64,000 bases of DNA from Sphingomonas sp. QA11 (GCF_028473665.1 NZ_CP098774.1:3500501-3564500), one strand, 5' to 3'; shown: positions 34,990-44,407, counted from the first letter of the stretch. Notes: generated from the letters alone by a model not told the origin. A program made the numbers and translations.

Positions 34990-36203
34990 AGACCACTCCA
35001 GATACGGGCATGGAGCGGGTTGAACCCCATGCGATAGACGAGTTCGGACGGGTGACCCACGTCCCAGATGGCGAGATCGCAGGCCTTGCCCGCCTCAAGC
35101 GTGCCGACCTCGTCCTGCAGGCCGAGCGCGCGGGCCGCGTTGACGGTCACGCCGCGCACGCATTCAGTCACGGTCAGGCGGAACAGCGTCGCGCCCATAT
35201 TCATGACCAGCAGTAGCGAGGTGAGCGGCGAGGTGCCGGGATTGCAGTCGGTCGCGAGCGCGATAGGCACGCCGGCCTCGCGCAAGGCGGCGATCGGCGG
35301 CAGCATCGTCTCCCGCACGAAATAATAGGCGCCGGGCAAAAGGGTCGCGACCGTGCCGCTCACCGCCATCGCCGCGACCCCGTCCGAATCGAGATATTCG
35401 AGATGATCGGCCGACAGTGCGCCATAGCGTGCGGCGAGCGCAGCGCCATGCAGGTTCGACAGTTGCTCGGCGTGGAGCTTGACCGGGAGGCCCTGCGCCG
35501 TGGCGGCGGCAAAGACGCGCTCGGTCTGCGCGGCGGTGAAGCCGATCCCCTCGCAGAACGCATCCACGGCATCGGCGAGGCCCGCCCCGGCGACCGCCGG
35601 GATCATCGTGTCGCAGACCAGATCGACATAGCCGTCGGGATCGCCGGCCCATTCGGGCGGCAGGGCATGCGCGCCGAGGAAGGTCGTGCGGACACGGACT
35701 CGCCGTGTTTCGCCGAGCGCGCGTGCCGCGCGCAGCATCTTCAGTTCGTCATCGAGCGTCAGGCCATAGCCCGACTTCACTTCGACGGTCGTCGCCCCTT
35801 CGGCGATCAGCGCATCGAGGCGGCGCAGAGCGCTCCCGACAAGCTCCGCCTCGCTGGCGGCCCGGGTCGCGGCCATGGTCGAGCGGATGCCGCCGCCGGC
35901 CCGGGCAATCTCTTCATAGGTTGCCCCGTCCAGCCGCATCTCGAACTCGCGCGCGCGGTCGCCGGCATGGACGAGATGGGTGTGGCAATCGATCAGGCCA
36001 GGCGTGATCCAGCGGCCTTCGCAGTCGATCGACTCGTCCGCTTCGAAGGCCGGCGCACCGCTTGCCGGCCCGGCATAAGTGATTCGCCCGTCGCACGCCG
36101 CGACGATGCCGTCCTCGACCAGCCCGAGCCCCTCGCCCACACAGGTCGCCAGCCGGGCATTGCGCCACAGGCGGTCGCATCGGGGATGGTTCGGAGTCGT
36201 CAT
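34986..36203 (-). CDS. hutI: Imidazolonepropionase
   Basis: The 405-residue amidohydrolase opens the imidazolone ring to give N-formimidoylglutamate, the third step. Metal and substrate motifs include [45 protein letters not shown] and [12 protein letters not shown]. It is the first gene of the minus-strand hut operon. Its start lies 25 bases from a perfect palindrome that probably binds HutC. Confidence 0.96.
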   Translation of the reverse strand: MTTPNHPRCDRLWRNARLATCVGEGLGLVEDGIVAACDGRITYAGPASGAPAFEADESIDCEGRWITPGLIDCHTHLVHAGDRAREFEMRLDGATYEEIARAGGGIRSTMAATRAASEAELVGSALRRLDALIAEGATTVEVKSGYGLTLDDELKMLRAARALGETRRVRVRTTFLGAHALPPEWAGDPDGYVDLVCDTMIPAVAGAGLADAVDAFCEGIGFTAAQTERVFAAATAQGLPVKLHAEQLSNLHGAALAARYGALSADHLEYLDSDGVAAMAVSGTVATLLPGAYYFVRETMLPPIAALREAGVPIALATDCNPGTSPLTSLLLVMNMGATLFRLTVTECVRGVTVNAARALGLQDEVGTLEAGKACDLAIWDVGHPSELVYRMGFNPLHARIWSGL

Positions 36204-36228
36204 GCGATACAGACTTGGCCAATCCGAT

Positions 36229-36248
36229 GAATATGTCTAGACATATTC
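36229..36248. promoter_or_regulatory. HutC operator palindrome
   Basis: GAATATGTCTAGACATATTC is a perfect 20-bp palindrome in the 68-bp gap between the divergent hutI and hutF starts. HutC is encoded in the flanking hutF-hutC pair, so one bound repressor could close both promoters. Confidence 0.8.
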
Positions 36249-36271
36249 GTACCGACAGGCAGGAGAAGATG

Positions 36272-37624
36272 ATGCCGGCATTGTGGTTCGAGACCGCGTT
36301 CGTGGATAACGCCTGGGTCGACCGGGTTCGGCTGGAGATTTCAGACGGTCTGGTTTCCGCCATCGCCACCGGTGTCGACCCGGCAGCCGGCGACGAGCGC
36401 CATGCGATCGGCCTGCCCGGCCTGCCCAATCTCCACAGCCATGCATTCCAGCGCGGCATGGCTGGCCTCGCCGAGCAGCGCGGCACGACCGGCGACGATT
36501 TCTGGTCGTGGCGGGACCTGATGTACCGCTTCCTCGACCGGCTCGGCCCGGAGGATGTCGAGGCGATCGCGACGCTGGCCTATGTCGAGATGCTCGAGGC
36601 CGGCTTCACGCGGGTCGGCGAGTTCCACTATCTCCATCACGATCCCGATGGCCGCCTTTATGCCGACCCGGCCGAGATGGCGGCACGCGTCGCGGCGGCG
36701 GCGCAGGCGAGCGGCATTGCCCTGACGCTGCTGCCCGTCTTCTACGCCCATGGCGGCTTTGGCGGCATGGCGCCCGGTGCCGCGCAGCGCCGTTTCCTGA
36801 ACGATGTCGACGGCTATGCCCGATTGCTGGACGGAAGCCGCGGCGCCGTCGCGGCCCTGCCCGACGCCGTGGCCGGCATCGCACCGCACAGCCTGCGCGC
36901 GGCGACACCCGATGAGCTTCGCGCGATCCTGTCGCTCGCGGGAACCAACCCGATCCACATCCATATCGCCGAGCAGCGCAAGGAAGTGGCCGATTGCCTG
37001 GCCTGGAGCGGCCGACGGCCGGTCGAATGGCTACAGGGCGAAATGCCGGTCGACCCCCGCTGGTGCCTGGTTCATGCGACTCATGTCACTGATAGGGAGC
37101 GCTCCACTCTTGCCGGTAGCGGCGCGATCGCCGGGCTTTGTCCGATCACCGAGGCCAATCTCGGCGACGGCATCTTTCCGGCGGCCACCTATCTCGCTGA
37201 AGGCGGCGCCTTCGGGATCGGCAGCGATTCCAACGTGCTGATCTCCGCCACCGAGGAACTGCGCCTGCTCGAATATGGCCAGCGACTAAGCCTGCACCAG
37301 CGCTGCGTCCTTGCCGGCGACCGCCCGTCGATCGGCGCGACATTGTTCGCGGGCGCCCTGGCCGGCGGATCGCGCGCGCTGGGTGTCGAGGGAGGCATCG
37401 CGATCGGTCGTCCCGCCGACCTGGTCTCGCTCGATGCGGACGACCCCGCCTTTGTCGCGCGTTCGGGCGACAGGCTGCTCGACAGCTGGATTTTCGCGGC
37501 GCGCACGGGGATAGATTGTGTCTGGCGCCGGGGCACCCGGCTGGTGGAGGGTGGCAGGCATGTGCGCGGCGAAGAAACACGGCGACGCTTTTCGGCCGTG
37601 CTCGCTCGCCTGATGGACGGATGA
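36272..37624 (+). CDS. hutF: Formimidoylglutamate deiminase
   Basis: The 450-residue amidohydrolase converts N-formimidoylglutamate to N-formylglutamate and ammonia, the fourth step. Visible are the metal motif LHSHAFQRGMAGLAE, the WSWRDLMYRF segment, HYLHHDPDG, HIHIAEQ, LVHATHVTD, and GIGSDSNVLISATEELR. Two ATGs are adjacent (36269, 36272); AGGAG at 36261 gives the better spacing for the second. It overlaps hutC as ATGA. Confidence 0.95.
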   Translation: MPALWFETAFVDNAWVDRVRLEISDGLVSAIATGVDPAAGDERHAIGLPGLPNLHSHAFQRGMAGLAEQRGTTGDDFWSWRDLMYRFLDRLGPEDVEAIATLAYVEMLEAGFTRVGEFHYLHHDPDGRLYADPAEMAARVAAAAQASGIALTLLPVFYAHGGFGGMAPGAAQRRFLNDVDGYARLLDGSRGAVAALPDAVAGIAPHSLRAATPDELRAILSLAGTNPIHIHIAEQRKEVADCLAWSGRRPVEWLQGEMPVDPRWCLVHATHVTDRERSTLAGSGAIAGLCPITEANLGDGIFPAATYLAEGGAFGIGSDSNVLISATEELRLLEYGQRLSLHQRCVLAGDRPSIGATLFAGALAGGSRALGVEGGIAIGRPADLVSLDADDPAFVARSGDRLLDSWIFAARTGIDCVWRRGTRLVEGGRHVRGEETRRRFSAVLARLMDG

Positions 37625-38310
37625 CGATCGAGGCGCGCATCCGGCGCGATATCGAGGAGCGCATCCGATCAGGCGAATGGGCGCCCGGCACGCGAATCCC
37701 GTTCGAGCATGAGCTTGTCGTCACCTATGGCTGCGCCCGCGCGACCGTGAACAAGGCGCTCAGCCGCCTCGCGCGCGAAGGGCTGATCGAGCGCCGCCGC
37801 CGCGCCGGATCGTTCGTGGCACATCCGCGCATCCAGTCGGCTGTGGTCGGCGTACCGGATATCGGCGCGCTGATCGCGGCGCGCGGCGAGGCCTATCGCT
37901 GGAAACTGGTATCGAAGAGCCTCGACATGAGCCCGCCGGGAGAGGTCGAGGCGAGCGCCACCGCGCGATGGCTGCGTCTTTGCGGGATCCATCTGGCGAG
38001 CGCCCAACCCTTTGGATGGGAAGAGCGCTGGCTCGCCTTGGGCACCGTGCCCGAGGCAGCGGAGATCGACTTCGGCGAGGTCGCGCCCGGCACCTGGCTG
38101 CTCGGCCATGTGCCCTGGACCGACGCGCGTCACCGGATCGGCGCGGTTGCCGCCTCGCCCGCCGTCGCGCGCCATCTCCATATCGGCGCCGGCTCGCCCT
38201 GCCTGCAGATCGAGCGCTGGACCTGGCGGAGCGACGCGGCGGTCACCTTCGCGCGGCAGCTCTTCCCGGGCGATCGCTACGACCTGGTCGAGGATTTCAC
38301 GCCGCGCTGA
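37621..38310 (+). CDS. hutC: GntR/HutC family histidine utilisation repressor
   Basis: The 229-residue protein has an N-terminal GntR winged helix (IRRDIEERIRSGEWAPGTRI, CARATVNKALSRLAREGLIE) and a C-terminal UTRA effector domain (about 85-225), which in HutC binds urocanate. The start is fixed by ATGA coupling to hutF. It probably represses both arms of the hut locus through the palindrome at 36229. Confidence 0.93.
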   Translation: MTIEARIRRDIEERIRSGEWAPGTRIPFEHELVVTYGCARATVNKALSRLAREGLIERRRRAGSFVAHPRIQSAVVGVPDIGALIAARGEAYRWKLVSKSLDMSPPGEVEASATARWLRLCGIHLASAQPFGWEERWLALGTVPEAAEIDFGEVAPGTWLLGHVPWTDARHRIGAVAASPAVARHLHIGAGSPCLQIERWTWRSDAAVTFARQLFPGDRYDLVEDFTPR

Positions 38311-38380
38311 CGGCATGGCTTGCCGCAATCAGGGACCCGGGGAACGCGACAAACCGGTCGCCACCGCGTATCCGTCGGGC

Positions 38381-38851
38381 ATGACCGCATCCAAGCCCGC
38401 CATCCTGTTCGTCTGTCTCGGCAATATCTGCCGTTCACCCCTGGCCGAAGCGGCGTTCCGCGCGGAAGCGGATCGCGCGGGACTGTCGGTCGAAGCCGAT
38501 TCCGCCGGTACGGGGGACTGGCATATCGGCGCCGGTCCCGACCGCCGCGCGGTGGCGACGGCGAAGCGCCACGGTATCGACATTTCGGACTATCGCGCCC
38601 GGCAGGTCAGCGCCGGGGACTTTCGCCGATTCACCCATATCTTCGCGCTGGACGCCAATAATCTCGCCGACCTGCAAGCAATCGCACCGGCGGATTCGAC
38701 CGCCGAGCTTGATCTCTTGTTGAATGTCGCGCCAGGTCGCGAAGGCCAGGCGGTACAGGATCCTTATTACGGTGACGACGAGGGATTCGAGACGACCTGG
38801 AACGATGTCACCACCGCCGCCCGGGCGCTGGTGGAACGGCTACGGACCTGA
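38381..38851 (+). CDS. Low-molecular-weight protein-tyrosine phosphatase
   Basis: The 156-residue protein has the phosphate loop VCLGNICRSPLAEAAF (C-x5-R-S) near the N-terminus, the DSAGTGDWHIG segment, and the general acid in QDPYYGDDEGFE. Length and motifs are those of classical cytosolic LMW-PTPs. It lies alone between hutC and the S9 peptidase gene, without exopolysaccharide kinase genes nearby, so its target is unknown. Confidence 0.93.
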   Translation: MTASKPAILFVCLGNICRSPLAEAAFRAEADRAGLSVEADSAGTGDWHIGAGPDRRAVATAKRHGIDISDYRARQVSAGDFRRFTHIFALDANNLADLQAIAPADSTAELDLLLNVAPGREGQAVQDPYYGDDEGFETTWNDVTTAARALVERLRT

Positions 38852-38875
38852 AGATCGCTCTCCAGGCCCTCCGTT

Positions 38876-41005
38876 TCACTTTCCCGCGTTCGCGGCCTTT
38901 TTCATCAACTTGCGCTGCAGGAACTCCTGAGTCTTGTCGAACACCGCCAGCCAGCTCCGGTGGCGGATGAAGTCGTGCACCTCGTCGGGCAGGACGAACA
39001 GTTCCGGCTCCACCTTGCCGACCTCGCGCAATGCGCCGACCAGCTCGACCGACTGAGCGAAGTTCACCGCGCGGTCGTCATCGCCCTGGATGATCAGCAC
39101 CGGCGCGGTCCAGTCAGCGACGCTGCTGATCGCCGAGGATTTCACCGCCACCTCGGCCGGTCCGGGAGGCGCGCCGGGCTCGGTAAGGTAAGGCAGGAAG
39201 GTCTTCCAGTTGTGCACCCCGGCGATATCGACACCGGCGGCAAAGTCGTTCGGCAGCTTCGACAGCGCGAGCGAGGTCATCACCCCGCCATAGCTCATCC
39301 CGTAGACGCCGATGCGCGACGCATCCACATCCGGGCGGGTCTTGAGATAGGCGACCGCCCCGGCGATATCGCGAACCTCGCTGCCCCCCGTCTCGGCGAA
39401 TTCGAGCGGTTCGCGCCAGTTGAGGCCGTAGCCGGTGCCGCCGCGGAAGTTTACCGACAGGACGATATAGCCCTGGCTCGCGAGGAACTGGTTCATCGCA
39501 TAGAGATGCGTATAGGCGCCCATCGGATGCCAGCCGAGCAGCATCTGCCGTTGCGGCCCGCCATGGAAGAACAGGACCGCCGGCTTCCTGCCCGGCGCCT
39601 TGCCCTCGGGAAGGAAGAGCTGGCCATGGACCGGCAGCCTGTCGCTGGCGTCGAACACCACCCGCTGCGGCACGACCAGCGCCTGGCGCGGAAAGTTCTT
39701 CAAGGCTGCCGGGGCATAGACCGGCTCCATCGTGCCGTTGGCGTTGAGCGCGACCGGCGTGAGCGGATCGCGGCCGGTACCGTGCAACGCATAGACCACG
39801 CCATCCTTCGTGACGGCCGGCAGGTCCTCGACGCTCGCCCCCCTGGTCAGCGCCCGCGCGGTGCCGCCCGCGGCGGGGACTTCCCAGAGATGGCGGTGAT
39901 CGTCGTCGGTCGAATTGGACGAGAAGACGATCTTCCTGCGTGAGGGATCGAGATCGGCCGCGAACAGCTCCGAGCCGTCCGGCGTCAGTGGGACTGCCTC
40001 GCCACCGTCGACGGGAACCGAATAGAGCCGGATCCATCCGGTCTTCTCCCACGGGAAGACGAGACGGTCGTCGGCGGCCCACAACAGCATTGTGCCGTCC
40101 TCGACCTGACGGAAAGCGCTGCCCGGGCCCGACGCCGCTCGCCAGACCTGTTTCGATTCACCCGTCGCGACATCGCCGACCCAGACCGACCAGGGCGGTG
40201 CAGCGCGGATCGGCAGGAAGCCGCGGAACGCCGGCTGGCCTGCCGGAATGCGTACCCAGGCGATGCGCTTGCCATCAGGCGACCATTGCGGGGCACCGTC
40301 GCGATCAGTGGCGGGCGCCATCCACAGGATCTTCGCGCTGGCGAATTCATAGATGCCGAGAAGCGCCTGTCTGTCACGCCGATGGCTGATGAACGCGATC
40401 CTCGATCCGTCGGGCGACCACGAGATGCCGCTGGAGGAACCGCGATCATGGATCAGTTGCGCGGCCGCATCGCTCGACCCGAGCCGGGCGAGCCAGATCT
40501 GGCCTCCGCGGATGAAGGCGATGCGATCGTCGACCGGCGATGCCTCGGGCGCTTCGCCGGGACCGAAGATGCGCGAGGTCGCCTCGCCGATCGTCAGCGC
40601 CAGCACTTCCTTGACCATCGGGCCGGAGGTCAGGCTTTCGGTGTTGACCGGACCACCGCCCTCCAGGCTGCCGCCGCCGGTATAGACGATCGCCTTGCCG
40701 CCATTCGCCCAGGTCAGGTGATCCAGTTCATAGCCATTGTCGCGGCTGTAGCTCGTGACGCTGGCCGGCGCGAAGGAACCGTCCGGCTTGCGCGCCGCGA
40801 CCATGATGTTGCGCACGCCCTGCTCATTGGAAACCCAGGCGACTCGTCCATCGGTGCGGGATGCGGTCAGGTCCATCGGGAAGGGCGCGCTCATCACGCT
40901 TTCAAGCGGTGCATTCTGGGCAAGGGCCGGCGCGGCGAAGGGCAGCAACGCCGCCCCGCACAGCAAGGCCGCGACACAAGTGCGCTCCAACGTCCTGATC
41001 CTCAT
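38876..41005 (-). CDS. Secreted S9 family peptidase (prolyl oligopeptidase type)
   Basis: The 709-residue protein has a signal peptide (CVAALLCGAALLPFAAPALA), a beta-propeller with WD40-like PD repeats (SPDGSRIAFISHR, WSPDGKRIAWVR), and a C-terminal alpha/beta hydrolase with the nucleophile motif GMSYGG, the aspartate in IIQGDDDRAVNF and the histidine in PDEVHDF. The ATG at 41005 has AAAGGTGGGGA upstream. It probably cleaves short peptides in the periplasm. It is the third gene of an apparent peptide-use operon with the YkvI-like transporter and M19-like protein. Confidence 0.92.
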   Translation of the reverse strand: MRIRTLERTCVAALLCGAALLPFAAPALAQNAPLESVMSAPFPMDLTASRTDGRVAWVSNEQGVRNIMVAARKPDGSFAPASVTSYSRDNGYELDHLTWANGGKAIVYTGGGSLEGGGPVNTESLTSGPMVKEVLALTIGEATSRIFGPGEAPEASPVDDRIAFIRGGQIWLARLGSSDAAAQLIHDRGSSSGISWSPDGSRIAFISHRRDRQALLGIYEFASAKILWMAPATDRDGAPQWSPDGKRIAWVRIPAGQPAFRGFLPIRAAPPWSVWVGDVATGESKQVWRAASGPGSAFRQVEDGTMLLWAADDRLVFPWEKTGWIRLYSVPVDGGEAVPLTPDGSELFAADLDPSRRKIVFSSNSTDDDHRHLWEVPAAGGTARALTRGASVEDLPAVTKDGVVYALHGTGRDPLTPVALNANGTMEPVYAPAALKNFPRQALVVPQRVVFDASDRLPVHGQLFLPEGKAPGRKPAVLFFHGGPQRQMLLGWHPMGAYTHLYAMNQFLASQGYIVLSVNFRGGTGYGLNWREPLEFAETGGSEVRDIAGAVAYLKTRPDVDASRIGVYGMSYGGVMTSLALSKLPNDFAAGVDIAGVHNWKTFLPYLTEPGAPPGPAEVAVKSSAISSVADWTAPVLIIQGDDDRAVNFAQSVELVGALREVGKVEPELFVLPDEVHDFIRHRSWLAVFDKTQEFLQRKLMKKAANAGK

Positions 41006-41071
41006 TCCCCACCTTTCGAACATGTGATTGACGATGTTCCCGGAAATTTCCCCGCCGCCTCGGGCTTCGCG

Positions 41072-42187
41072 TCAGGTCGGCATGCCCTTGACTACCCGGT
41101 ACAGCCCCAGTGTCAGCAGCGGGACCACGTAGACCGCGAGCAACGCGTAAGCGAGAATCCGGTAGCCGTTGCCGATCAGCGCGACGAGACCGAAGCGGTC
41201 AGCCACGAAGATGCACCCGATCAGCAGCAAGGTCGCGATGCCCGCCCGTGCCCGGTGCGACAGATCGACGCCGCGCCGCTTACGCCACACCGCCGCGATG
41301 CGTTCATTGATCGCGTGGACCGATCCGGTGCCGCTTTCCAGCAGGGCAGCGAAAATCATCAGCTGGAACAGCAGGTGGAAGACCGGGATTCGCAACTGCT
41401 GGAGCATGAAATCCGACGGCAGCGTCTCGCTGGCGATGCCGGGATAGAAGGCGATCATGCAGATGAAGAACAGGAGTGCCGGCAACATCGCCAGCGGGCC
41501 AGCGATCAGGCCCGAGACGATCGCGTCGCGCTGGCTGGTCAGATGGCGCATCACCGGCAGGATCACCACGGCCCCGACGATATTGTAGCCGGCATAGGTC
41601 AGCCCGCCCGCCGCCCAGCCATCCGTCGGAGTCGCCAGCGCGAGATTGGCCGAAATGCGATCGCCGAAGCTGGTCAGCGCCAGCACGACGAACAGCGCGT
41701 AGACGCCGTAGAGCAGGAACGAGACATATTTGAACAGCTGCTCGACCGAGGCATTGCCGAAGGTCGCGAACAGCGCGATCGCGCCCGCGAGCGTCAGCGT
41801 GCCGACGATCGGCGGCAAGCCCATGGTCGCGGCCCCGATCGCCCCCGCCGCGGCGCCGAACACGGACAGGATCAGGATGACGAACGCCACATAGGCGATC
41901 TCGAACAGGATCCAGCCCGGGCCGAGGAGTCGTTCGAAGAAGGTACGATAGTCATACGCCTGTGCTGCGCGGGCGAAGGCGAAGGTGACGGCGCAGACCG
42001 TGCTCCAGATGATCATCGCCAGCAGCATTCCGGCAAGGCCGCCCCAGGGGCCGCTCGGCAGGAAGAACTCGGCAAGCTCGCGACCGGTGGCATAGCCGCC
42101 GCCGATCACCACCGCCTTGAAGGCAAAGCCGGGCAGGAGGAAGCGCTGGAACCAGCTCGAGCGGACCGCGCCGTCACCCTGGGCCAT
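41072..42187 (-). CDS. YkvI-like membrane transporter
   Basis: The 371-residue integral membrane protein has about ten hydrophobic segments. It begins with LPGFAFKAVVIGGGYATGRELAEFF, typical of YkvI-type proteins in the APC superfamily, and has the helix-break GYATG in the first segment and AGYNIVGAVVILP in the middle. Such proteins are thought to carry amino acids or small solutes; the substrate is unproven. The position between two peptidase-type genes suggests uptake of peptide-derived amino acids. Confidence 0.82.
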   Translation of the reverse strand: MAQGDGAVRSSWFQRFLLPGFAFKAVVIGGGYATGRELAEFFLPSGPWGGLAGMLLAMIIWSTVCAVTFAFARAAQAYDYRTFFERLLGPGWILFEIAYVAFVILILSVFGAAAGAIGAATMGLPPIVGTLTLAGAIALFATFGNASVEQLFKYVSFLLYGVYALFVVLALTSFGDRISANLALATPTDGWAAGGLTYAGYNIVGAVVILPVMRHLTSQRDAIVSGLIAGPLAMLPALLFFICMIAFYPGIASETLPSDFMLQQLRIPVFHLLFQLMIFAALLESGTGSVHAINERIAAVWRKRRGVDLSHRARAGIATLLLIGCIFVADRFGLVALIGNGYRILAYALLAVYVVPLLTLGLYRVVKGMPT

Positions 42188-42294
42188 GGATCAGCCGCGC
42201 GCGGAAACGCTGCCGGAGCGGCGAGCGCCCCGGAGCTGGCGGAAGATCATGGCTGGCTCCATCCGGCTATGGGTGCGAGGTCGCTCGCGACGGA

Positions 42295-43443
42295 TCATCC
42301 GCCCCAGGTCGCCGTCAGCAGGCGCTGGAAGTTGCCGCCCAGTATCGCCGTGATGTTCGCGTCGGAATACCGGCGGCGGATCAGTTCCTCCGTCAGGTCG
42401 TACATCTTCAGCGGATGATCGAAGCCGTCGGTGTCGATCTTGTCGCGGAAGGCGTAGCTTGATTTGTACGCGGCCCGGATCTGCTTCTGAACTTCCGGCG
42501 GGGTGTCGTCATACCCGTTGAGATCGGCATCGGAGCCGATGCCGACATGCTCGATGCCGATCAGCTTCACGACGTGATCGATATGGTCGACTATGTCGAC
42601 GATCGTGGTGGGCTCCTTCTCGCTGACGAACATGCGCACCCCGGTGATGCCCATCACCCCACCCTTGGCGCCGAGCGCCCTGATCGCCTCGTCGGTCTTC
42701 AAACGGGGATGATTGACGAGCGCGCGGCAATTGCTGTGCGTGATGGCGATCGGCTTGGGCGAGATCGCGATGGCGTCGAGCGTGGTGCGATCGCCGCAAT
42801 GCGACACGTCGACAAGCATGCCGACCTCGTTCATCGCGGCGATGATCTCAGCGCCGAGATCGGAGACGCCCCCGTCGACGCGCTCGGTCGAGCCCGAACC
42901 AAGCAGATTCTGGCTGTTATAGGTGAGCTGCGAACAGCGCTGCCCGATCTGGTAGAAATATTTGACGTCTTCCGGCCGGCGGAGATGGTCCGAGCTCTGC
43001 AAGCCCATGATGACCGCGCATTTGCCGTTCTTCTTCGCGCGGACCAGGTCGGCCGCCTTGTCGACCAGGGTGAAGACATCGCTGTTGCGCCCGGCATAGC
43101 CTTGCCAGGTGGCGAAGAAATCGAGCGCTGCTTCGCGCGGATTCGGACCGCCCAGGCCGATCGCATGGTGGAAGCCGGTGATGCCGCTGGACAGGAACTC
43201 CTTCGCATCCTTTTCGCTCAGGGGCACCGCGAAGAACTTGGGACCCATGTCGATCTTGAGCGCGCCAAGCATGTCGATGACGAGCGACTGGCGCATGAGG
43301 TCGACCGCGCGCTTCGAATAGGTCTTCGGCGATGCGGCATTCAGGCGATACTGGCCGAAATTGATCATCGGGAAACCAGTGGCCGCGAGCGCGGTGGCCC
43401 CGCCGAGAAGCTGACGTCGCGACATGGGGAGTAGCTTCTTCAC
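42295..43443 (-). CDS. M19 (membrane dipeptidase)-like protein with incomplete metal site
   Basis: The 382-residue protein begins with a twin-arginine signal (SRRQLLGGATALAATG), so it is probably exported folded. It has the M19 fold with VDVSHCGDRT (His215), ITHSNCRAL (His236) and HVGIGSDAD (Asp305), three of the usual ligands. The first H-x-D motif is replaced by IDMLGA (Asp57 only) and the bridging Glu of GxEG is Gln149. A binuclear zinc site is therefore unlikely; it may be mononuclear, use another substrate, or be inactive. The GTG at 43443 has AGAGAGG upstream. Confidence 0.85.
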   Translation of the reverse strand: MKKLLPMSRRQLLGGATALAATGFPMINFGQYRLNAASPKTYSKRAVDLMRQSLVIDMLGALKIDMGPKFFAVPLSEKDAKEFLSSGITGFHHAIGLGGPNPREAALDFFATWQGYAGRNSDVFTLVDKAADLVRAKKNGKCAVIMGLQSSDHLRRPEDVKYFYQIGQRCSQLTYNSQNLLGSGSTERVDGGVSDLGAEIIAAMNEVGMLVDVSHCGDRTTLDAIAISPKPIAITHSNCRALVNHPRLKTDEAIRALGAKGGVMGITGVRMFVSEKEPTTIVDIVDHIDHVVKLIGIEHVGIGSDADLNGYDDTPPEVQKQIRAAYKSSYAFRDKIDTDGFDHPLKMYDLTEELIRRRYSDANITAILGGNFQRLLTATWGG

Positions 43444-43596
43444 GGCGGCCTCTCTGTAGATTATTTGATTGATCGGGATGGTATGATCCCAATTGGAGAA
43501 CTGTCAAACGGAATTGTGCCACTGGTCGACGGGATTAAGCGGACCCGCCTCCCGCAGGCCTGATCCAGCACGGCGAGAGCATCGATCACTATCGTC

Positions 43597-43685
43597 ATGC
43601 CGGACTTGTTCCGGCATCCACTGTGCCGCGAGCGCTGAAGCGCGATGGATACGCGGCACGGCGAGCCCCGGAGCAGGTCCGGGGC
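43597..43685. repeat. REP-like element with three hairpins
   Basis: Three perfect stems occur in series: ATGCCGGA-N5-TCCGGCAT (43597-43617), GTGCCGCG...CGCGGCAC (43623-43659, with an inner GCGCT-GA-AGCGC hairpin), and GCCCCGGA-N5-TCCGGGGC (43665-43685). This mosaic of short GC-rich palindromes is typical of extragenic repeats scattered through sphingomonad genomes. Confidence 0.75.
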
Positions 43686-43747
43686 GACGATTCGAGTTAG
43701 GTCGGATCGACATTCACCTCATTGGCGCGGTCGCAGCAAAAAGAAGG

Positions 43748-43770
43748 ATTCGCGCAGAGGGCGCAGAGAA
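43748..43770. repeat. CGCAGAG direct repeat
   Basis: CGCGCAGAGGGCGCAGAGAACGC contains CGCAGAG twice in tandem, 9 bases apart. It resembles a dispersed intergenic repeat motif known in several proteobacteria; copy number here is unknown. Confidence 0.4.
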
Positions 43771-44033
43771 CGCGGAGTTCATTTCCGGACTCGATCATCA
43801 TGCACCGCCGACGGGCCGGTTCTGAATGTCGATCCGCCCCAGGTGGAGCCACCCCAAAATACGATGCGGACTCTATCAGGCTGACCCGCCATAGCCGAGC
43901 GGCCTTGCCCGTCCGTGCGGGCGCGCCCTCACGCATACGCCATCGCCGCGAGCGGTCTGTCGCCGCGTGGGTTGCCGTGTCGGATGTCGTAGCCGGCACG
44001 CGCCCTGTCGAGCGCGCGCCGGTAGTTCCGGAG

Positions 44034-44052
44034 ATAACGCGCGGCGCGTTAT
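44034..44052. terminator. Hairpin overlapping the DUF1488-like stop codon
   Basis: ATAACGCGC-G-GCGCGTTAT is a perfect 9-bp stem around one base. It includes the stop codon of the gene ending at 44049 and may terminate transcription or protect the mRNA end. Confidence 0.45.
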
Positions 44053-44321
44053 TCCAGGTCGTTCTCGCTGATCACGATCAATGCCTGATCGCTGTTGCGC
44101 GCAAGCGCGACCAGGCCGGCGTCAGCGATCACGTCGCTGAAGCGGTTGAACATGTCGACCGCATCATCGTCCGGCGCGTCGCCGCTAAGCGCTTCCAGCA
44201 CTGCATATTGGACAGCGAATTCATATTCGTCGCCATCGACTTCGCCGGTGAACTCGACGAGCTGTTCATGCTCATTGTCGAGGATCGTCGACTGGTCGAT
44301 GTCCATCTTGTCTGCCGCCAC
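44049..44321 (-). CDS. Small acidic protein, DUF1488-like
   Basis: The 90-residue acidic protein has VEFTGEVDGDEYEFAVQYAVLEAL followed by a helical FNRFSDVIADAG and a terminal ALIVISENDL. This order (F-x-G-x2-D-G strand, helix, short strand with final D-L) resembles DUF1488. The start is a GTG at 44321 with GAGGGAAG upstream; an ATG at 44306 is an alternative. Function unknown. It is transcribed in the same direction as putA, which ends up elsewhere, so no operon is implied. Confidence 0.65.
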   Translation of the reverse strand: MAADKMDIDQSTILDNEHEQLVEFTGEVDGDEYEFAVQYAVLEALSGDAPDDDAVDMFNRFSDVIADAGLVALARNSDQALIVISENDLE

Positions 44322-44407
44322 GCCGATCTTCCCTCTTTGTCGTTACGCGCCACGGGCGCCCTGCCCCGCCTATCCGTAACGCGCCGACGGAGGTCAAGCT
44401 CCCCGTG

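Larger units (their letters stand above)
43444..44048. other. 605-bp intergenic region without a gene
   Basis: I see no convincing coding frame. Next to the M19-like gene is its promoter region with an inverted repeat GGGAT-N6-ATCCC (43473-43488). A three-hairpin repeat follows at 43597-43685 and a CGCAGAG-type direct repeat at 43748-43770. The remainder is GC-rich and unassigned. Confidence 0.6.

Noticed and set aside
40286-42418. 710-codon plus-strand open frame across the S9 peptidase and YkvI genes
   Set aside because: The reading is rich in Arg, Gln and His without domains, as expected for the antisense of GC-rich coding DNA; the minus-strand genes carry clear motifs.
43697-43999. Minus-strand open frame of 100 codons in the large gap
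   Set aside because: Codon use is unlike neighbours, it runs through the repeat motif, and it has no ribosome binding site or recognisable domain.
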